Assembly (NCBI GenBank): GCA_964629335.1
Contig: CAZVRH010000001.1
Coordinates: 24,563-88,562 of the forward strand
Source: CACPJA01 sp964629335
GTDB taxonomy: Bacteria > Pseudomonadota > Gammaproteobacteria > Steroidobacterales > UBA11654
Direction: 5' to 3'
DNA: 64,000 nucleotides
Made by a program: the position numbers and the translations under genes. Positions 1 through 8,416 of the stretch are shown piece after piece. The notes under the pieces are model-generated. The model did no database searches and had not been told where the DNA came from. It saw nothing but the letters and a program-made list of their open reading frames with translations. How positions within the stretch are numbered: position 1 is the first letter of the stretch; each line of letters opens with the position of its first letter.

Positions 1-13
1 CGAATACCCATTG

Positions 14-1051
14 CTATAAATTATTATTGATCTGTTTATAAGCCAACTCGGCACCTAGACCCAAAGCTCTTATCTTTCTCTTAGCAACATCTACAGAAAT
101 TGGAGCCATGCCACAATTACTGCAGGCAATTAATCTTTCAGAATCCATATGTTTAAGCGCTTCTAAGATATTGTCTTTGACCTCATCTGCCGTTTCTATA
201 TGATCATTAACTACTCCAATCACTCCAACCATGATTTCTTTATCTGGGAGTAGACGCATGAGTTCTGGTGGAACATTTGAACCAGCAAATTCTAATGAAA
301 TCTGGTCAATATTACTTTTATTGATTTCAGGAAAAAGTGATTCGTATTCTTTCCATTGATCTCCCAATGTTTTTTTCCAATTAAGATTTTCCTCTATTCC
401 ATAACCATAACAAATATGAACAGCAGTCTTGCAATCAAGATTAGCTGCAGCTATTCCCAATGCCTCCATACCCCAGTCAATAGATTCATTGGTGAATGAG
501 TTAAATGCTGGCTCATCAAATTGAATGATATCAATCCCTGCGTTTGCTAGTTCCTTGGCTTCATCATTTAGAAGCTCTGCGAAATGCATGGCCATATCCT
601 GTGATGAGGTGTAATAATCGTTGGCAATTGTATCGGAGATGGTAAGTGGTCCGGGGAGAGTAAATTTAGTGATGCTTTCTGTATTTTCTCTTAGAAAACT
701 GGCTTCCTTAAGATGCACAGAGCCTTGTCTTTGAACCGCATCAGTTACCGTGGGGACTTCTACTGTGTATCGGTCATTTCTAATGCCCATTTGGGTTTTT
801 TTATCCCAATCTATACCGCTGATCTTTTCCAGGAAGCCATGAACAAAATGTATACGAAATTGCTCGCCTTCAGAAACAATCTTTAAGCCTGCATTTTCCT
901 GCTCCTCAATCCAAAGCTTGGCTGATTTTTTTTGCTTATCCCAAAGCTCATCACCTGAGACCTTCCATTGAGGCCATAAAGTTTGTGTCTCAGCAAGCCA
1001 ATCATATTTTGGCAAGCTTCCAGCAGTGGTCGCTTTAAAAATTTTTTTCAT
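14..1051 (-). CDS. Core-type (MetE C-terminal domain) methionine synthase, MesD-like
   Basis: Predicted zinc-dependent methyl transfer to homocysteine, making methionine in the cytoplasm. At 345 aa it matches only the catalytic C-terminal barrel of MetE, which is about 750 aa. The zinc ligands are visible: H212 and C214 in AVHICYGYG, E254 in SLEF, and C313 in SNCG; FDEP lies at 178-181. It starts cleanly with MKKIFKATTAGSLPK, as stand-alone core proteins do, so it is not a MetE fragment. Such proteins include the folate-independent MesD group of aerobic bacteria, which works with a DUF1852 partner (MesX); the MesD assignment is from remembered similarity. The ATG lies 1 bp after the pth stop, so the two are probably cotranscribed. 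Any partner gene would lie left of the window. The alternative is another core-MetE subgroup. Confidence 0.83.
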   Translation of the reverse strand: MKKIFKATTAGSLPKYDWLAETQTLWPQWKVSGDELWDKQKKSAKLWIEEQENAGLKIVSEGEQFRIHFVHGFLEKISGIDWDKKTQMGIRNDRYTVEVPTVTDAVQRQGSVHLKEASFLRENTESITKFTLPGPLTISDTIANDYYTSSQDMAMHFAELLNDEAKELANAGIDIIQFDEPAFNSFTNESIDWGMEALGIAAANLDCKTAVHICYGYGIEENLNWKKTLGDQWKEYESLFPEINKSNIDQISLEFAGSNVPPELMRLLPDKEIMVGVIGVVNDHIETADEVKDNILEALKHMDSERLIACSNCGMAPISVDVAKRKIRALGLGAELAYKQINNNL

Positions 1052-1052
1052 T

Positions 1053-1637
1053 TTACTGGTTAAAATGATTCATGGCCTCATCAAGACCGCGATCTAATAT
1101 TATTTCAATGCTCTCTATTGCATCAAGTTTTGAACCTTCTATTTTGTCTTTATCGTTTTGTGAAGGGTTCTTAAGTACATAGTCAATCACCTCTCCTTTT
1201 GATGGATGACCTATGCCAATTCTGATTCTTGTAAAATCTGAACTTCCACAACATTGGATGATATCTCTTAAGCCGTTGTGTCCAGCATGCCCTCCTCCAA
1301 ACTTGAGTTGCAGGTTGCCTGGCTCTATATCCAGATCATCATGAATCACACAAATGTCTTCGGGTTTTAGTTTATAGAATTTTATTAACTGATTAACTGA
1401 ATAACCACTCTCATTCATAAATTTTGACGGCTTAAAGAGAATAATCTCTTGATCTCTTAGATTTGTCTTAATAAATACACCAGAAACTTTTGCATGTTTC
1501 TTGAAATCAATTAAGTCATATTTATCCGAGAGCTTATCTAAAACTTGATAACCAAGATTGTGTCTGTTTCTAGTGTAGCGTTTACCTGGATTTCCCAACC
1601 CAATAAAGACTCTGGGAATAAGTTTTTGAGGTCGCAT
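1053..1637 (-). CDS. pth: Peptidyl-tRNA hydrolase
   Basis: Cleaves peptidyl-tRNA released by ribosome drop-off, recycling tRNA in the cytoplasm. The 194-aa length is normal. Family landmarks are visible: FIGLGNPG near the start, catalytic His26 in NRHNLGY, Asn75 in KFMNESG, Asp100 in VIHDDLD, and the glycine-rich FGGGHAGHNGL segment. It lies 18 bp downstream of rplY, the conserved prs-rplY-pth order of gammaproteobacteria. The usual next gene, ychF, is replaced here by the methionine synthase. Confidence 0.97.
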   Translation of the reverse strand: MRPQKLIPRVFIGLGNPGKRYTRNRHNLGYQVLDKLSDKYDLIDFKKHAKVSGVFIKTNLRDQEIILFKPSKFMNESGYSVNQLIKFYKLKPEDICVIHDDLDIEPGNLQLKFGGGHAGHNGLRDIIQCCGSSDFTRIRIGIGHPSKGEVIDYVLKNPSQNDKDKIEGSKLDAIESIEIILDRGLDEAMNHFNQ

Positions 1638-1655
1638 AAGAATACTATACTATTG

Positions 1656-2378
1656 CTATTCTTTATTTTCCTCGGTATCTCCTTCAGCAGCCTTATCTCC
1701 AGTCTCCTCAGCTCCTTCAGCTCCTTCTTCGCCTTCAGCTTCAGCCCCTTCTTCAAGAGCTTCCTCATCAGCTTCGGGTTCAATCTCCTCTTCTGCAATT
1801 CTAAGTAATCTAACAGCAACGATTGGCTCATTAACAGGTTCCTCTTGAGTGAGTAGAGAAATTTCAACACCTTCTGGAAGAACAATATCTTCCAAATAGA
1901 GCATCTCATCTAATTTAAGATCGATGACATCCACCTCAATTTTTTCAGGTAAATTTTTCGGTAAGCAACTGACTTCTATTTCATTCATTAGTGGTGTTAC
2001 TGTGCCTCCCTCAAGTTTTACACCTTCAGACATTTCTTCATTTATAAATTGAAGAGGAATGCTCACTTTAATAACCTGATCCGCTATAACTCGTTGGAGA
2101 TCTAGATGTATTATTTGTCGCTTTGAAGGGTGAACTTGTACATTTTTTATAAGAACAGATTCTTGTTTATCATCAATTTGTATATTGAGAATACTATTGA
2201 GAAAACTTTCATTAGCTAATTTTCTTAGGAGTTGATTATGATCAATGGCCAGGTTTAAGGTCTCTTTTTCAGCACCGTAAATAACTGCTGGAACCATACC
2301 AGCATGCCTCATTCGTCTAGAATGAGAAGTTCCAGATTCGTCTCTTGATTCAGCAATTAAATCTATTTCATTAGCCAT
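1656..2378 (-). CDS. rplY: 50S ribosomal protein bL25, long CTC-type
   Basis: Binds 5S rRNA in the large ribosomal subunit. At 240 aa this is the long general-stress/CTC form, with an N-terminal L25 domain (about residues 5-95) and a C-terminal TL5-like beta domain (about 100-190). An extremely acidic Glu/Ala/Gly-rich tail fills about residues 195-240; such tails vary among marine and soil proteobacteria. It lies between prs and pth, as in many gammaproteobacteria. The 96 bp between it and prs is enough for its own promoter, but I see no convincing one. Confidence 0.96.
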   Translation of the reverse strand: MANEIDLIAESRDESGTSHSRRMRHAGMVPAVIYGAEKETLNLAIDHNQLLRKLANESFLNSILNIQIDDKQESVLIKNVQVHPSKRQIIHLDLQRVIADQVIKVSIPLQFINEEMSEGVKLEGGTVTPLMNEIEVSCLPKNLPEKIEVDVIDLKLDEMLYLEDIVLPEGVEISLLTQEEPVNEPIVAVRLLRIAEEEIEPEADEEALEEGAEAEGEEGAEGAEETGDKAAEGDTEENKE

Positions 2379-2474
2379 GATTTTTCTTTTAGAAACTATT
2401 TATCCTTAAAATGGGGGGAAATAATAACCGATGTTGTGATATGTGGCTAGTGAAAAATATTTCTTCAGTAAAGA

Positions 2475-3428
2475 CTAATCGGCATAGAGAGAACTCACAG
2501 ACGCATCATCAATCATTCTCTGTATGGTTTCACCTAATAGCTCAGCTATGGATAATTGCCTAATCTTACCAATGGCTTGAGCTTCCTCACACAGCGGTAT
2601 TGTGTCTGTGACAACTAGTTCATCGAGTTCTGACTCTTCTATCCTTTCAAGAGCAGGTCCAGACAAGACAGGGTGTGCTGCGTATGCCACGGTTTTAATA
2701 GCCCCTTTTTCTTTAAGAGCTGAAGCTGCATTGCACAACGTTCCAGCTGTGTCGACCATGTCATCAAATAAGATTGTTGTTTTACCATCTACATCTCCAA
2801 TGATGTTCATGACTTCTGATTTATTAGCTGCTTCTCTTCTTTTGTCAATGATAGCTAGACCTGCATTATCAAGGCGTCTTGCTATAGCTCGAGCACGTAA
2901 AACACCTCCCACATCAGGGGAAACAATCACTTGTTCATCATATTTCTGTCTCCAAATATCACTTAGCAGCACTTGCGATGAATAAATATTATCTACAGGA
3001 ATTGAGAAAAAACCCTCTATCTGGTCCGCATGAAGGTCTACCGTGATGAGTCTCTGTATGCCAGCAGTTTCCATCAGATTAGCGACCAGTTTTGCTGAAA
3101 CAGGGCCCCGAGTGTTTCTTGGTCTTCTGTCTTGCCTTGAATAACCAAAGTAAGGAACGACTGCTGAGATAGACTTTGCAGATGCCCGCTTGCAAGCATC
3201 TGCCATCAATAAAAGTTGCATGAGATGTTCATTGGCCGGTTCATATGTAGACTGCATAAGAAAAACATGCATCCCTCGAATATTTTCTGAAATCTCTATG
3301 CTGGTCTCCGAATCACTAAACCGATTGACCTGCATCCAGCCAAGAGGTTGATTGAGATAACGTCCTACTAAGCTCCCTAATGCGCTAGATGCTGGACCCG
3401 CAAATAGAATTAATTTATCTCTATCCAT
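2475..3428 (-). CDS. prs: Ribose-phosphate pyrophosphokinase (PRPP synthase)
   Basis: Makes PRPP from ribose 5-phosphate and ATP, feeding purine, pyrimidine, His, Trp and NAD synthesis. The 317-aa length is typical of class I enzymes. Visible motifs are the flexible loop PYFGYSRQDRR (92-102), His133 in VDLHADQ, PDVGGVLRARAIA (171-183) and the PRPP-binding loop FDDMVDTAGT (221-230). It follows tRNA-Gln by 42 bp on the same strand, so the tRNA and mRNA may share a transcript. Confidence 0.98.
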   Translation of the reverse strand: MDRDKLILFAGPASSALGSLVGRYLNQPLGWMQVNRFSDSETSIEISENIRGMHVFLMQSTYEPANEHLMQLLLMADACKRASAKSISAVVPYFGYSRQDRRPRNTRGPVSAKLVANLMETAGIQRLITVDLHADQIEGFFSIPVDNIYSSQVLLSDIWRQKYDEQVIVSPDVGGVLRARAIARRLDNAGLAIIDKRREAANKSEVMNIIGDVDGKTTILFDDMVDTAGTLCNAASALKEKGAIKTVAYAAHPVLSGPALERIEESELDELVVTDTIPLCEEAQAIGKIRQLSIAELLGETIQRMIDDASVSSLYAD

Positions 3429-3470
3429 TGTACTCTTGACTCGTTTTTGTGTTATTAATCATATGTCTTC

Positions 3471-3545
3471 TGGCTGGGGTGGCAGGATTCGAACCTGCGA
3501 ATCACGGGATCAAAACCCGTTGCCTTACCGCTTGGCTACACCCCA
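3471..3545 (-). tRNA. tRNA-Gln (anticodon UUG)
   Basis: The minus strand folds into a 75-nt cloverleaf with encoded CCA. The acceptor stem is TGGGGTG paired with CACCCCA, the discriminator is G, and the T arm reads GCAGGTTCGAATCCTGC. The anticodon stem ACGGG/CCCGT encloses loop TTTTGAT, giving anticodon TTG, which decodes CAA and CAG. It precedes prs, a common gammaproteobacterial position. Confidence 0.97.
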
Positions 3546-3622
3546 TGATAAAAACTTTTTTATTACAATGGGGTCATTCTGAAGTTGCTTGATTACCGTG
3601 TCAAGCGAGTGGTTTGGATAAT

Positions 3623-4264
3623 TCATTTGTTTTCAAAAAATTTTTGAGAAAAAGTTAATTCATAAAACTCATTTGAAACCAAAACTTTCTTTGGTAAAAA
3701 AATATCTTCAAAATTTGTATACGTCTCAAAACGGATATCGTGATAGGGAATTTCAATTGATTCCAGCATACCCAATTTACCTCTAACCATCTTGTTTACT
3801 GGTAAAGATGAGGTGCGAGCTATCAATAGAGAGGATAAAGTAAAGTTTAATGACTCAATAATTTCTAGCTCTGTGCTTGAAAACGATATATTTGAATTCT
3901 TGAGCAGGGCTTTTAAATCCTCCGCATTAGATGAAAGTACGCTTCTACCAAAGAAATCTGTTAATAAGATATAGTCTTTGTTATCTTGATGGTCTATTTT
4001 GTAATTCCCTAAAAAATTATCCTCTTTTGTTTTTAATGACACGGCTCCTGAAATACTGAAGTTACGAGTATTTTGGATTCTCATTTGGTTATTTTCCCAG
4101 TTAACTGTTTGATTTTTAAGCTGAACATTACTGCAGCTCAAAATAAAGGATGTGACTACAATAATGCCCAAGATCGATAAATAACGACTCTTTATATATT
4201 TTTTGAGTATAAAATAGTCACTGAATATTTTTTTTATACCTATGAAAGATTCAATCATAAACAA
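3623..4264 (-). CDS. lolB: Outer-membrane lipoprotein insertion protein LolB (probable)
   Basis: LolB is the outer-membrane lipoprotein that accepts lipoproteins from LolA and inserts them into the outer membrane. A lipoprotein signal is visible: basic KKYIKSR, a hydrophobic run, and lipobox ILSC with Cys44. The body is a beta-rich fold with FSISGAVSLKTK and FFGRSVL segments. Sequence similarity is weak, as is usual for LolB, so the call leans on position: divergent from prfA and upstream of tRNA-Gln/prs. ATG at 4264 or 4258 both fit; neither has a clear ribosome-binding site, and both overlap the 5' end of prfA. The usual downstream ispE is absent. Confidence 0.75.
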   Translation of the reverse strand: MFMIESFIGIKKIFSDYFILKKYIKSRYLSILGIIVVTSFILSCSNVQLKNQTVNWENNQMRIQNTRNFSISGAVSLKTKEDNFLGNYKIDHQDNKDYILLTDFFGRSVLSSNAEDLKALLKNSNISFSSTELEIIESLNFTLSSLLIARTSSLPVNKMVRGKLGMLESIEIPYHDIRFETYTNFEDIFLPKKVLVSNEFYELTFSQKFFENK

Positions 4265-5324
4265 ACTAACGATTATTAAGGAACAGTACCATTCTATTGG
4301 AAATCAACTGTCAGATGAAGCTACGCAAAAGAATAATAAGTTGATGGTTGAACTCTCCAAAGAAATCTCCCGTATAGAACCGGTTGTAAAACTATTTGAA
4401 AAATATTTATCTTTAATGCAAGAACAAGAGAACACGACAGTACTCATTACAGAAAAAGACGGTGATCTACAAGCGCTAGCTAAAGAAGAAATTGAAATTA
4501 TTGATAATCAACTCCAAGAGATAGAGCAAGAAATTCTTCCGCTCCTGCTTACGGATGACCCAAGAGATAAGAGCGACATCTATTTAGAGATAAGAGCAGG
4601 CACAGGCGGTCAAGAAGCAGCTATTTTTGCAGGTGATATTTTCAGAATGTACGCCAGATATTGTGAAGAACAAAACTGGTCTGTAGAAATATTAAATCAG
4701 AATGAAAGCGGTCAAGGAGGATTTAAAGAAATTATAGCTCGTGTTCTAGGCCAAGGTGTATTCTCCAAACTTAAATTTGAGTCAGGTACGCACCGCGTTC
4801 AAAGAATTCCTAAAACTGAGTCACAAGGCAGAATTCATACTTCGGCTTGTACTGTCGCTGTTATTCCTGAAGTCGATGAAGTAGACGAAATTGAAATCAA
4901 TGCCAATGATCTAAGAGTTGACACTTTTAGGGCATCCGGTGCAGGTGGACAGCATGTCAACAAAACCGATTCAGCAGTTCGTCTCACTCACATTCCAACG
5001 GGGACAGTTGCTGAGTGCCAGGACAATAGATCTCAGCATAAAAACAAAGCCAAAGCCATGAGTCTCCTTAAAGCTAGAATTTATGACATGGAGCAAAAAA
5101 AGATAGCGGATCAACAAGCTCAAGAAAGAAAGATGATGGTAGGGAGTGGCGATAGATCTGAAAGAATTAGAACGTATAACTTTCCACAAGGCAGAATTAC
5201 CGATCACCGTATAGGACTGACCCTTTATAATCTTGCAGAAGTAATGGAAGGGGATTTGAGCAACCTAATTGAGTCCTTGGCTCAAGAAAATGCAGCTAAA
5301 CAAATGTCCCAGTTAGATAATTAA
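4242..5324 (+). CDS. prfA: Peptide chain release factor 1
   Basis: Terminates translation at UAA and UAG. The 360-aa length is exact for RF1. The peptidyl-hydrolysis motif GGQ is at 235-237 in SGAGGQHVN, and the stop-codon recognition tripeptide is PKT at 190-192, the RF1-type PxT. The start at 4242 gives the family-typical MKDSIINKLTIIKEQ, so the start is trusted despite its overlap with the divergent lolB start. prmC, which methylates this GGQ glutamine, follows after 7 bp. The usual upstream neighbour hemA is missing. Confidence 0.98.
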   Translation: MKDSIINKLTIIKEQYHSIGNQLSDEATQKNNKLMVELSKEISRIEPVVKLFEKYLSLMQEQENTTVLITEKDGDLQALAKEEIEIIDNQLQEIEQEILPLLLTDDPRDKSDIYLEIRAGTGGQEAAIFAGDIFRMYARYCEEQNWSVEILNQNESGQGGFKEIIARVLGQGVFSKLKFESGTHRVQRIPKTESQGRIHTSACTVAVIPEVDEVDEIEINANDLRVDTFRASGAGGQHVNKTDSAVRLTHIPTGTVAECQDNRSQHKNKAKAMSLLKARIYDMEQKKIADQQAQERKMMVGSGDRSERIRTYNFPQGRITDHRIGLTLYNLAEVMEGDLSNLIESLAQENAAKQMSQLDN

Positions 5325-5331
5325 TCAATTC

Positions 5332-6177
5332 GTGATGAAAGAACATTCTAGCGATAATATTATTGAACAAGCCACTAATTATTTATCGTCAATTACAGAA
5401 AATCCGAGATTAGAATCTGAAATTTTACTGGCTGATCTGTTGCAAAAAGACAGAACAGATTTTTACAAGAGAAACATATCGATTGATGATGCGTCGTATA
5501 GAAAATACCAAACTATATTATCTAAAAGGCATCTAGGCATGCCTCTAGCTTATCTCACTGGTAAGAAAGAATTTTGGTCAGTTCTCTTAGAAGTGAATGA
5601 ACATGTACTAATCCCTAGACCTGAAACAGAACTGTTAGTTGAGCAATGTCTTTTAATTATCAATAACTATGAGAACCCTAGCGTTCTAGAACTTGGTACT
5701 GGCTCAGGGGCAATATCAATAGCATTAGCAAAAGAACATTCTCAAATTCCATTCACAGCCACTGATCTTTCGACTAAAGCACTTAATTTAGCAAGGCAAA
5801 ATGCCATTCAAAATCATGTAACCAATGTTAGCTTTAAACAATCCGATTGGTTTCAAGGGATCTCTGAACAATTCAGCATCATCGTCAGCAATCCACCTTA
5901 TGTGGATCGAGATGAATTAACGCGAGACCAGATTTTGAAACTATATTATGAACCTGAAATAGCTTTATACGCTGATGATTCAGGACAATCTGCTCTGAGT
6001 CATATTATTAAAACCAGCCATCAGTTTTTAAATAAAAATGGGTTTCTTTTATTAGAGCATGGCTACAATCAACAAGATTTTTGTCAAAAACAGATGCATG
6101 AGAGTGGGTACACTAACGTCATGACCTATAAGGACTCCAATCATCTTCCAAGAGTTACAATGGGACAAATCAAGTAG
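5332..6177 (+). CDS. prmC: Release factor glutamine N5-methyltransferase
   Basis: Uses S-adenosylmethionine to methylate the Gln of the GGQ motif in RF1 and RF2. The protein is 281 aa from GTG at 5332, or 280 aa from ATG at 5335. It shows an N-terminal helical domain (1-90), the SAM-binding motif LELGTGSGAISI (119-130) and the catalytic NPPY at 187-190, which places the substrate glutamine. It lies 7 bp after prfA and 2 bp before the MoeB-like gene, so the three form an operon. Confidence 0.96.
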   Translation: MMKEHSSDNIIEQATNYLSSITENPRLESEILLADLLQKDRTDFYKRNISIDDASYRKYQTILSKRHLGMPLAYLTGKKEFWSVLLEVNEHVLIPRPETELLVEQCLLIINNYENPSVLELGTGSGAISIALAKEHSQIPFTATDLSTKALNLARQNAIQNHVTNVSFKQSDWFQGISEQFSIIVSNPPYVDRDELTRDQILKLYYEPEIALYADDSGQSALSHIIKTSHQFLNKNGFLLLEHGYNQQDFCQKQMHESGYTNVMTYKDSNHLPRVTMGQIK

Positions 6178-6179
6178 AG

Positions 6180-6914
6180 ATGGCTAAGAGTTTAAGATAC
6201 ATAAGTCATCATAACCTAGAGGGTTTTGGTGAAAAAGCTCAGCAAAAGCTATCTAAAAGTTCTGCGGTAATAATTGGGATTGGCGGTCTTGGTTCAGCTG
6301 CAAGCCTTTATCTGACAGTGTCAGGATTGGGTAGATTAACTTTGATCGACTACGATACAGTTGATGAATCTAACCTGTCTAGACAGATTTTATTTCAGAA
6401 AACAGATATCGGTATGAATAAAGCACACGTTGCTAAAGAAAAACTCAAGAAATTTAATGAAACTGCTTCAATTCATTCTGTAAATAAAAAACCTTCGATA
6501 AGTGAGCTTAAAAATTACGTGAATGAATGTGATGTAATTATCGACGCAACGGACAATCTTGAATCGAGGTTAATGATAAATCAAGTTGCATATGAGCTAA
6601 AAAAACCTCTTTGTATCGGAGCAGCAATCCGTTATGAAGGACATCTGATCACTATTTTAAATAAAAGAACCGATCAAAGTTGTCTCAATTGTCTCTATGA
6701 TTTAGGTGATGATAGTCTTCTAGATTGTCAAGGAATTGGGGTCATTTCACCCGTGGTCGGGATCATGGGCTCCATGATGGCAATGGAATGCATAAAAACC
6801 ATTTCAGGTTTAAATAACAATCAAACAAATAAGGTTTCAATCTTTGACTTTAAAAATAATATCTATAACAGTATCGGTCTGAATAAGAGTGATGATTGCC
6901 CTGTATGTTCTTAG
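6180..6914 (+). CDS. moeB: MoeB/ThiF-family adenylyltransferase
   Basis: E1-like enzyme that adenylates the C-terminal Gly-Gly of a small sulfur carrier: MoaD for molybdopterin, or ThiS for thiamine. The 244 aa show the ATP-binding motif IGIGGLGSAAS (32-42), a DATDN segment, and two CxxC zinc pairs, CLNC and CPVC, the latter at the extreme C-terminus. The prmC-moeB order is common in gammaproteobacteria. The MsrP enzyme at 46.8 kb needs molybdopterin, which fits MoeB. A ThiF or dual role cannot be excluded from sequence. Confidence 0.85.
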   Translation: MAKSLRYISHHNLEGFGEKAQQKLSKSSAVIIGIGGLGSAASLYLTVSGLGRLTLIDYDTVDESNLSRQILFQKTDIGMNKAHVAKEKLKKFNETASIHSVNKKPSISELKNYVNECDVIIDATDNLESRLMINQVAYELKKPLCIGAAIRYEGHLITILNKRTDQSCLNCLYDLGDDSLLDCQGIGVISPVVGIMGSMMAMECIKTISGLNNNQTNKVSIFDFKNNIYNSIGLNKSDDCPVCS

Positions 6915-6979
6915 ATATTCTTTAATATTGATGTTAAATGATTTGATCTTCGTTGATCTTCTTAGAAAAAGAATATACC

Positions 6980-8416
6980 TTACTTAGACAATTCTTCAAC
7001 CATCAGCTCATTGACTAGTCTTGGATTAGCTGTACCTCGAGTCTTTTGCATCACTTGACCGATTAAAAACCCTAAAACCTGTTTTTTACCTGCAAGATAT
7101 TGATTCTTTTGATCTTGATGTTCCGTTAACACTTCTCTAACCACTAATTTGATCTCGTCTTTGTCACTAATTTGTTTTAATCCTTGCTGTTCTATCAGAT
7201 GATCAACCTCTAACGCGCCGTCTTTTAATTGTTGAAGCAAATTTTTTGCTATTGTTGTAGATATGGTACCGTCATCAATTCTCTCGATTAATTGAGCCAA
7301 TGATTTTGGAGTTACAGATAGATCTTTAACCGGGATATTCTCTTTATTACTAATGGCCATGATTTCTGAAAGTAACCAGTTAGCCAAATGTTGCGGTTGA
7401 CCATTGTATGCTTTAAGAGCGTCTTCAAAATAATCGATCAAGTCTATACTTCTTGTAATTTCATAGGCATCTTCTTTCTTAATAGCTAGTTGATTAATAT
7501 ATCGATCAACTTTTTCTTCAAGTTTTTCTGGAAGAGTAATAGCGATTGCTTCTATGAGGTCTGCATCAATACTTATAGGTAATAAATCAGGGTCTGGAAA
7601 ATATCTATAATCGTTCGCCTCTTCCTTGTTCCTCATAGATCTTGTTTCATCAAGATTAGAATCATAAAGACGTGTCTCTTGAATCACTTCTTTACCCTCC
7701 TCCAATAGCTCCTTCTGTCTTTCAATCTCGTAATTTATTGCATTCTCTACAAACCTAAAAGAATTAATATTTTTTATTTCAGCTCTGGTTCCAAGTTTCT
7801 TATCACCTTTAGGCTTTAATGAAACATTAGCATCGCATCTAAAAGACCCTTCCTGCATATTTCCATCTGAAATTTTAAGGTAACGAACCAACTGATGCAT
7901 TTTTTGCATATAAAGAGACGCTTCTTTGGCAGAACTAAGCTCCGGTTCCGAAACAATTTCCAAAAGGGGAGTTCCGGCTCTATTGAGATCAATTGCTGTC
8001 TCATTATCAAACTTATCGTGTATGGATTTACCCGCGTCCTCCTCTAAATGTGCTCGAGTCACACCAATCCTTTTTTCCGTTCCATCATCAAGTCGAATAA
8101 CCAATGATCCTGCCGCAACAATAGGGAGTTCGTATTGACTGATCTGATAACCCTTAGGCAAGTCAGGATAAAAATAGTTTTTTCTAGCAAAGATGGATCT
8201 GTTTGCAATCTTGGCATCTATCGCTAAACCAAATTTGATTGCCATCATCACAGCCTCTTTATTTAAGACCGGTAAAACGCCCGGATAGCCTAGATCCACT
8301 AAAGAAGTGTTGGTATTTTGCTCAGCACCATAACCTGTTGAAGCTCCTGAAAAAATCTTACTCTTGGTTGATAACTGAACATGAATCTCAAGACCAATGA
8401 CTGTGTCCCAACTCAC
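6980..8416 (-). CDS. gatB: Asp-tRNA(Asn)/Glu-tRNA(Gln) amidotransferase subunit B
   Basis: The tRNA-binding and kinase-like subunit of GatCAB. It phosphorylates the mischarged Asp or Glu and transfers ammonia to form Asn-tRNA or Gln-tRNA. The 478 aa start with the typical WDTVIGLEIHVQLSTKSK, contain YFYPDLPKGYQISQYE, and end with a helical YqeY-like tail (about 330-478). The start overlaps the gatA stop by 4 bp, indicating translational coupling. Whether it serves Asn, Gln or both cannot be told here. Confidence 0.98.
   Translation of the reverse strand: MSWDTVIGLEIHVQLSTKSKIFSGASTGYGAEQNTNTSLVDLGYPGVLPVLNKEAVMMAIKFGLAIDAKIANRSIFARKNYFYPDLPKGYQISQYELPIVAAGSLVIRLDDGTEKRIGVTRAHLEEDAGKSIHDKFDNETAIDLNRAGTPLLEIVSEPELSSAKEASLYMQKMHQLVRYLKISDGNMQEGSFRCDANVSLKPKGDKKLGTRAEIKNINSFRFVENAINYEIERQKELLEEGKEVIQETRLYDSNLDETRSMRNKEEANDYRYFPDPDLLPISIDADLIEAIAITLPEKLEEKVDRYINQLAIKKEDAYEITRSIDLIDYFEDALKAYNGQPQHLANWLLSEIMAISNKENIPVKDLSVTPKSLAQLIERIDDGTISTTIAKNLLQQLKDGALEVDHLIEQQGLKQISDKDEIKLVVREVLTEHQDQKNQYLAGKKQVLGFLIGQVMQKTRGTANPRLVNELMVEELSK

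Noticed and set aside
14..1051. Methionine synthase as a truncated MetE pseudogene
   Set aside because: It starts with a family-typical N-terminus, is full length for the core form and keeps all zinc ligands.
1538..1909. Open frames opposite or across rplY (1538-1909 minus, 1545-1808 plus)
   Set aside because: They are shifted frames of the acidic rplY tail, with low-complexity composition and no start signal.
6916..6975. Inverted repeat TATTCTTT/AAAGAATA between moeB and gatB as a terminator, with a direct repeat TTGATCTTC
   Set aside because: The arms are 44 nt apart and AT-only, so a stable hairpin is unlikely; the repeat is short.
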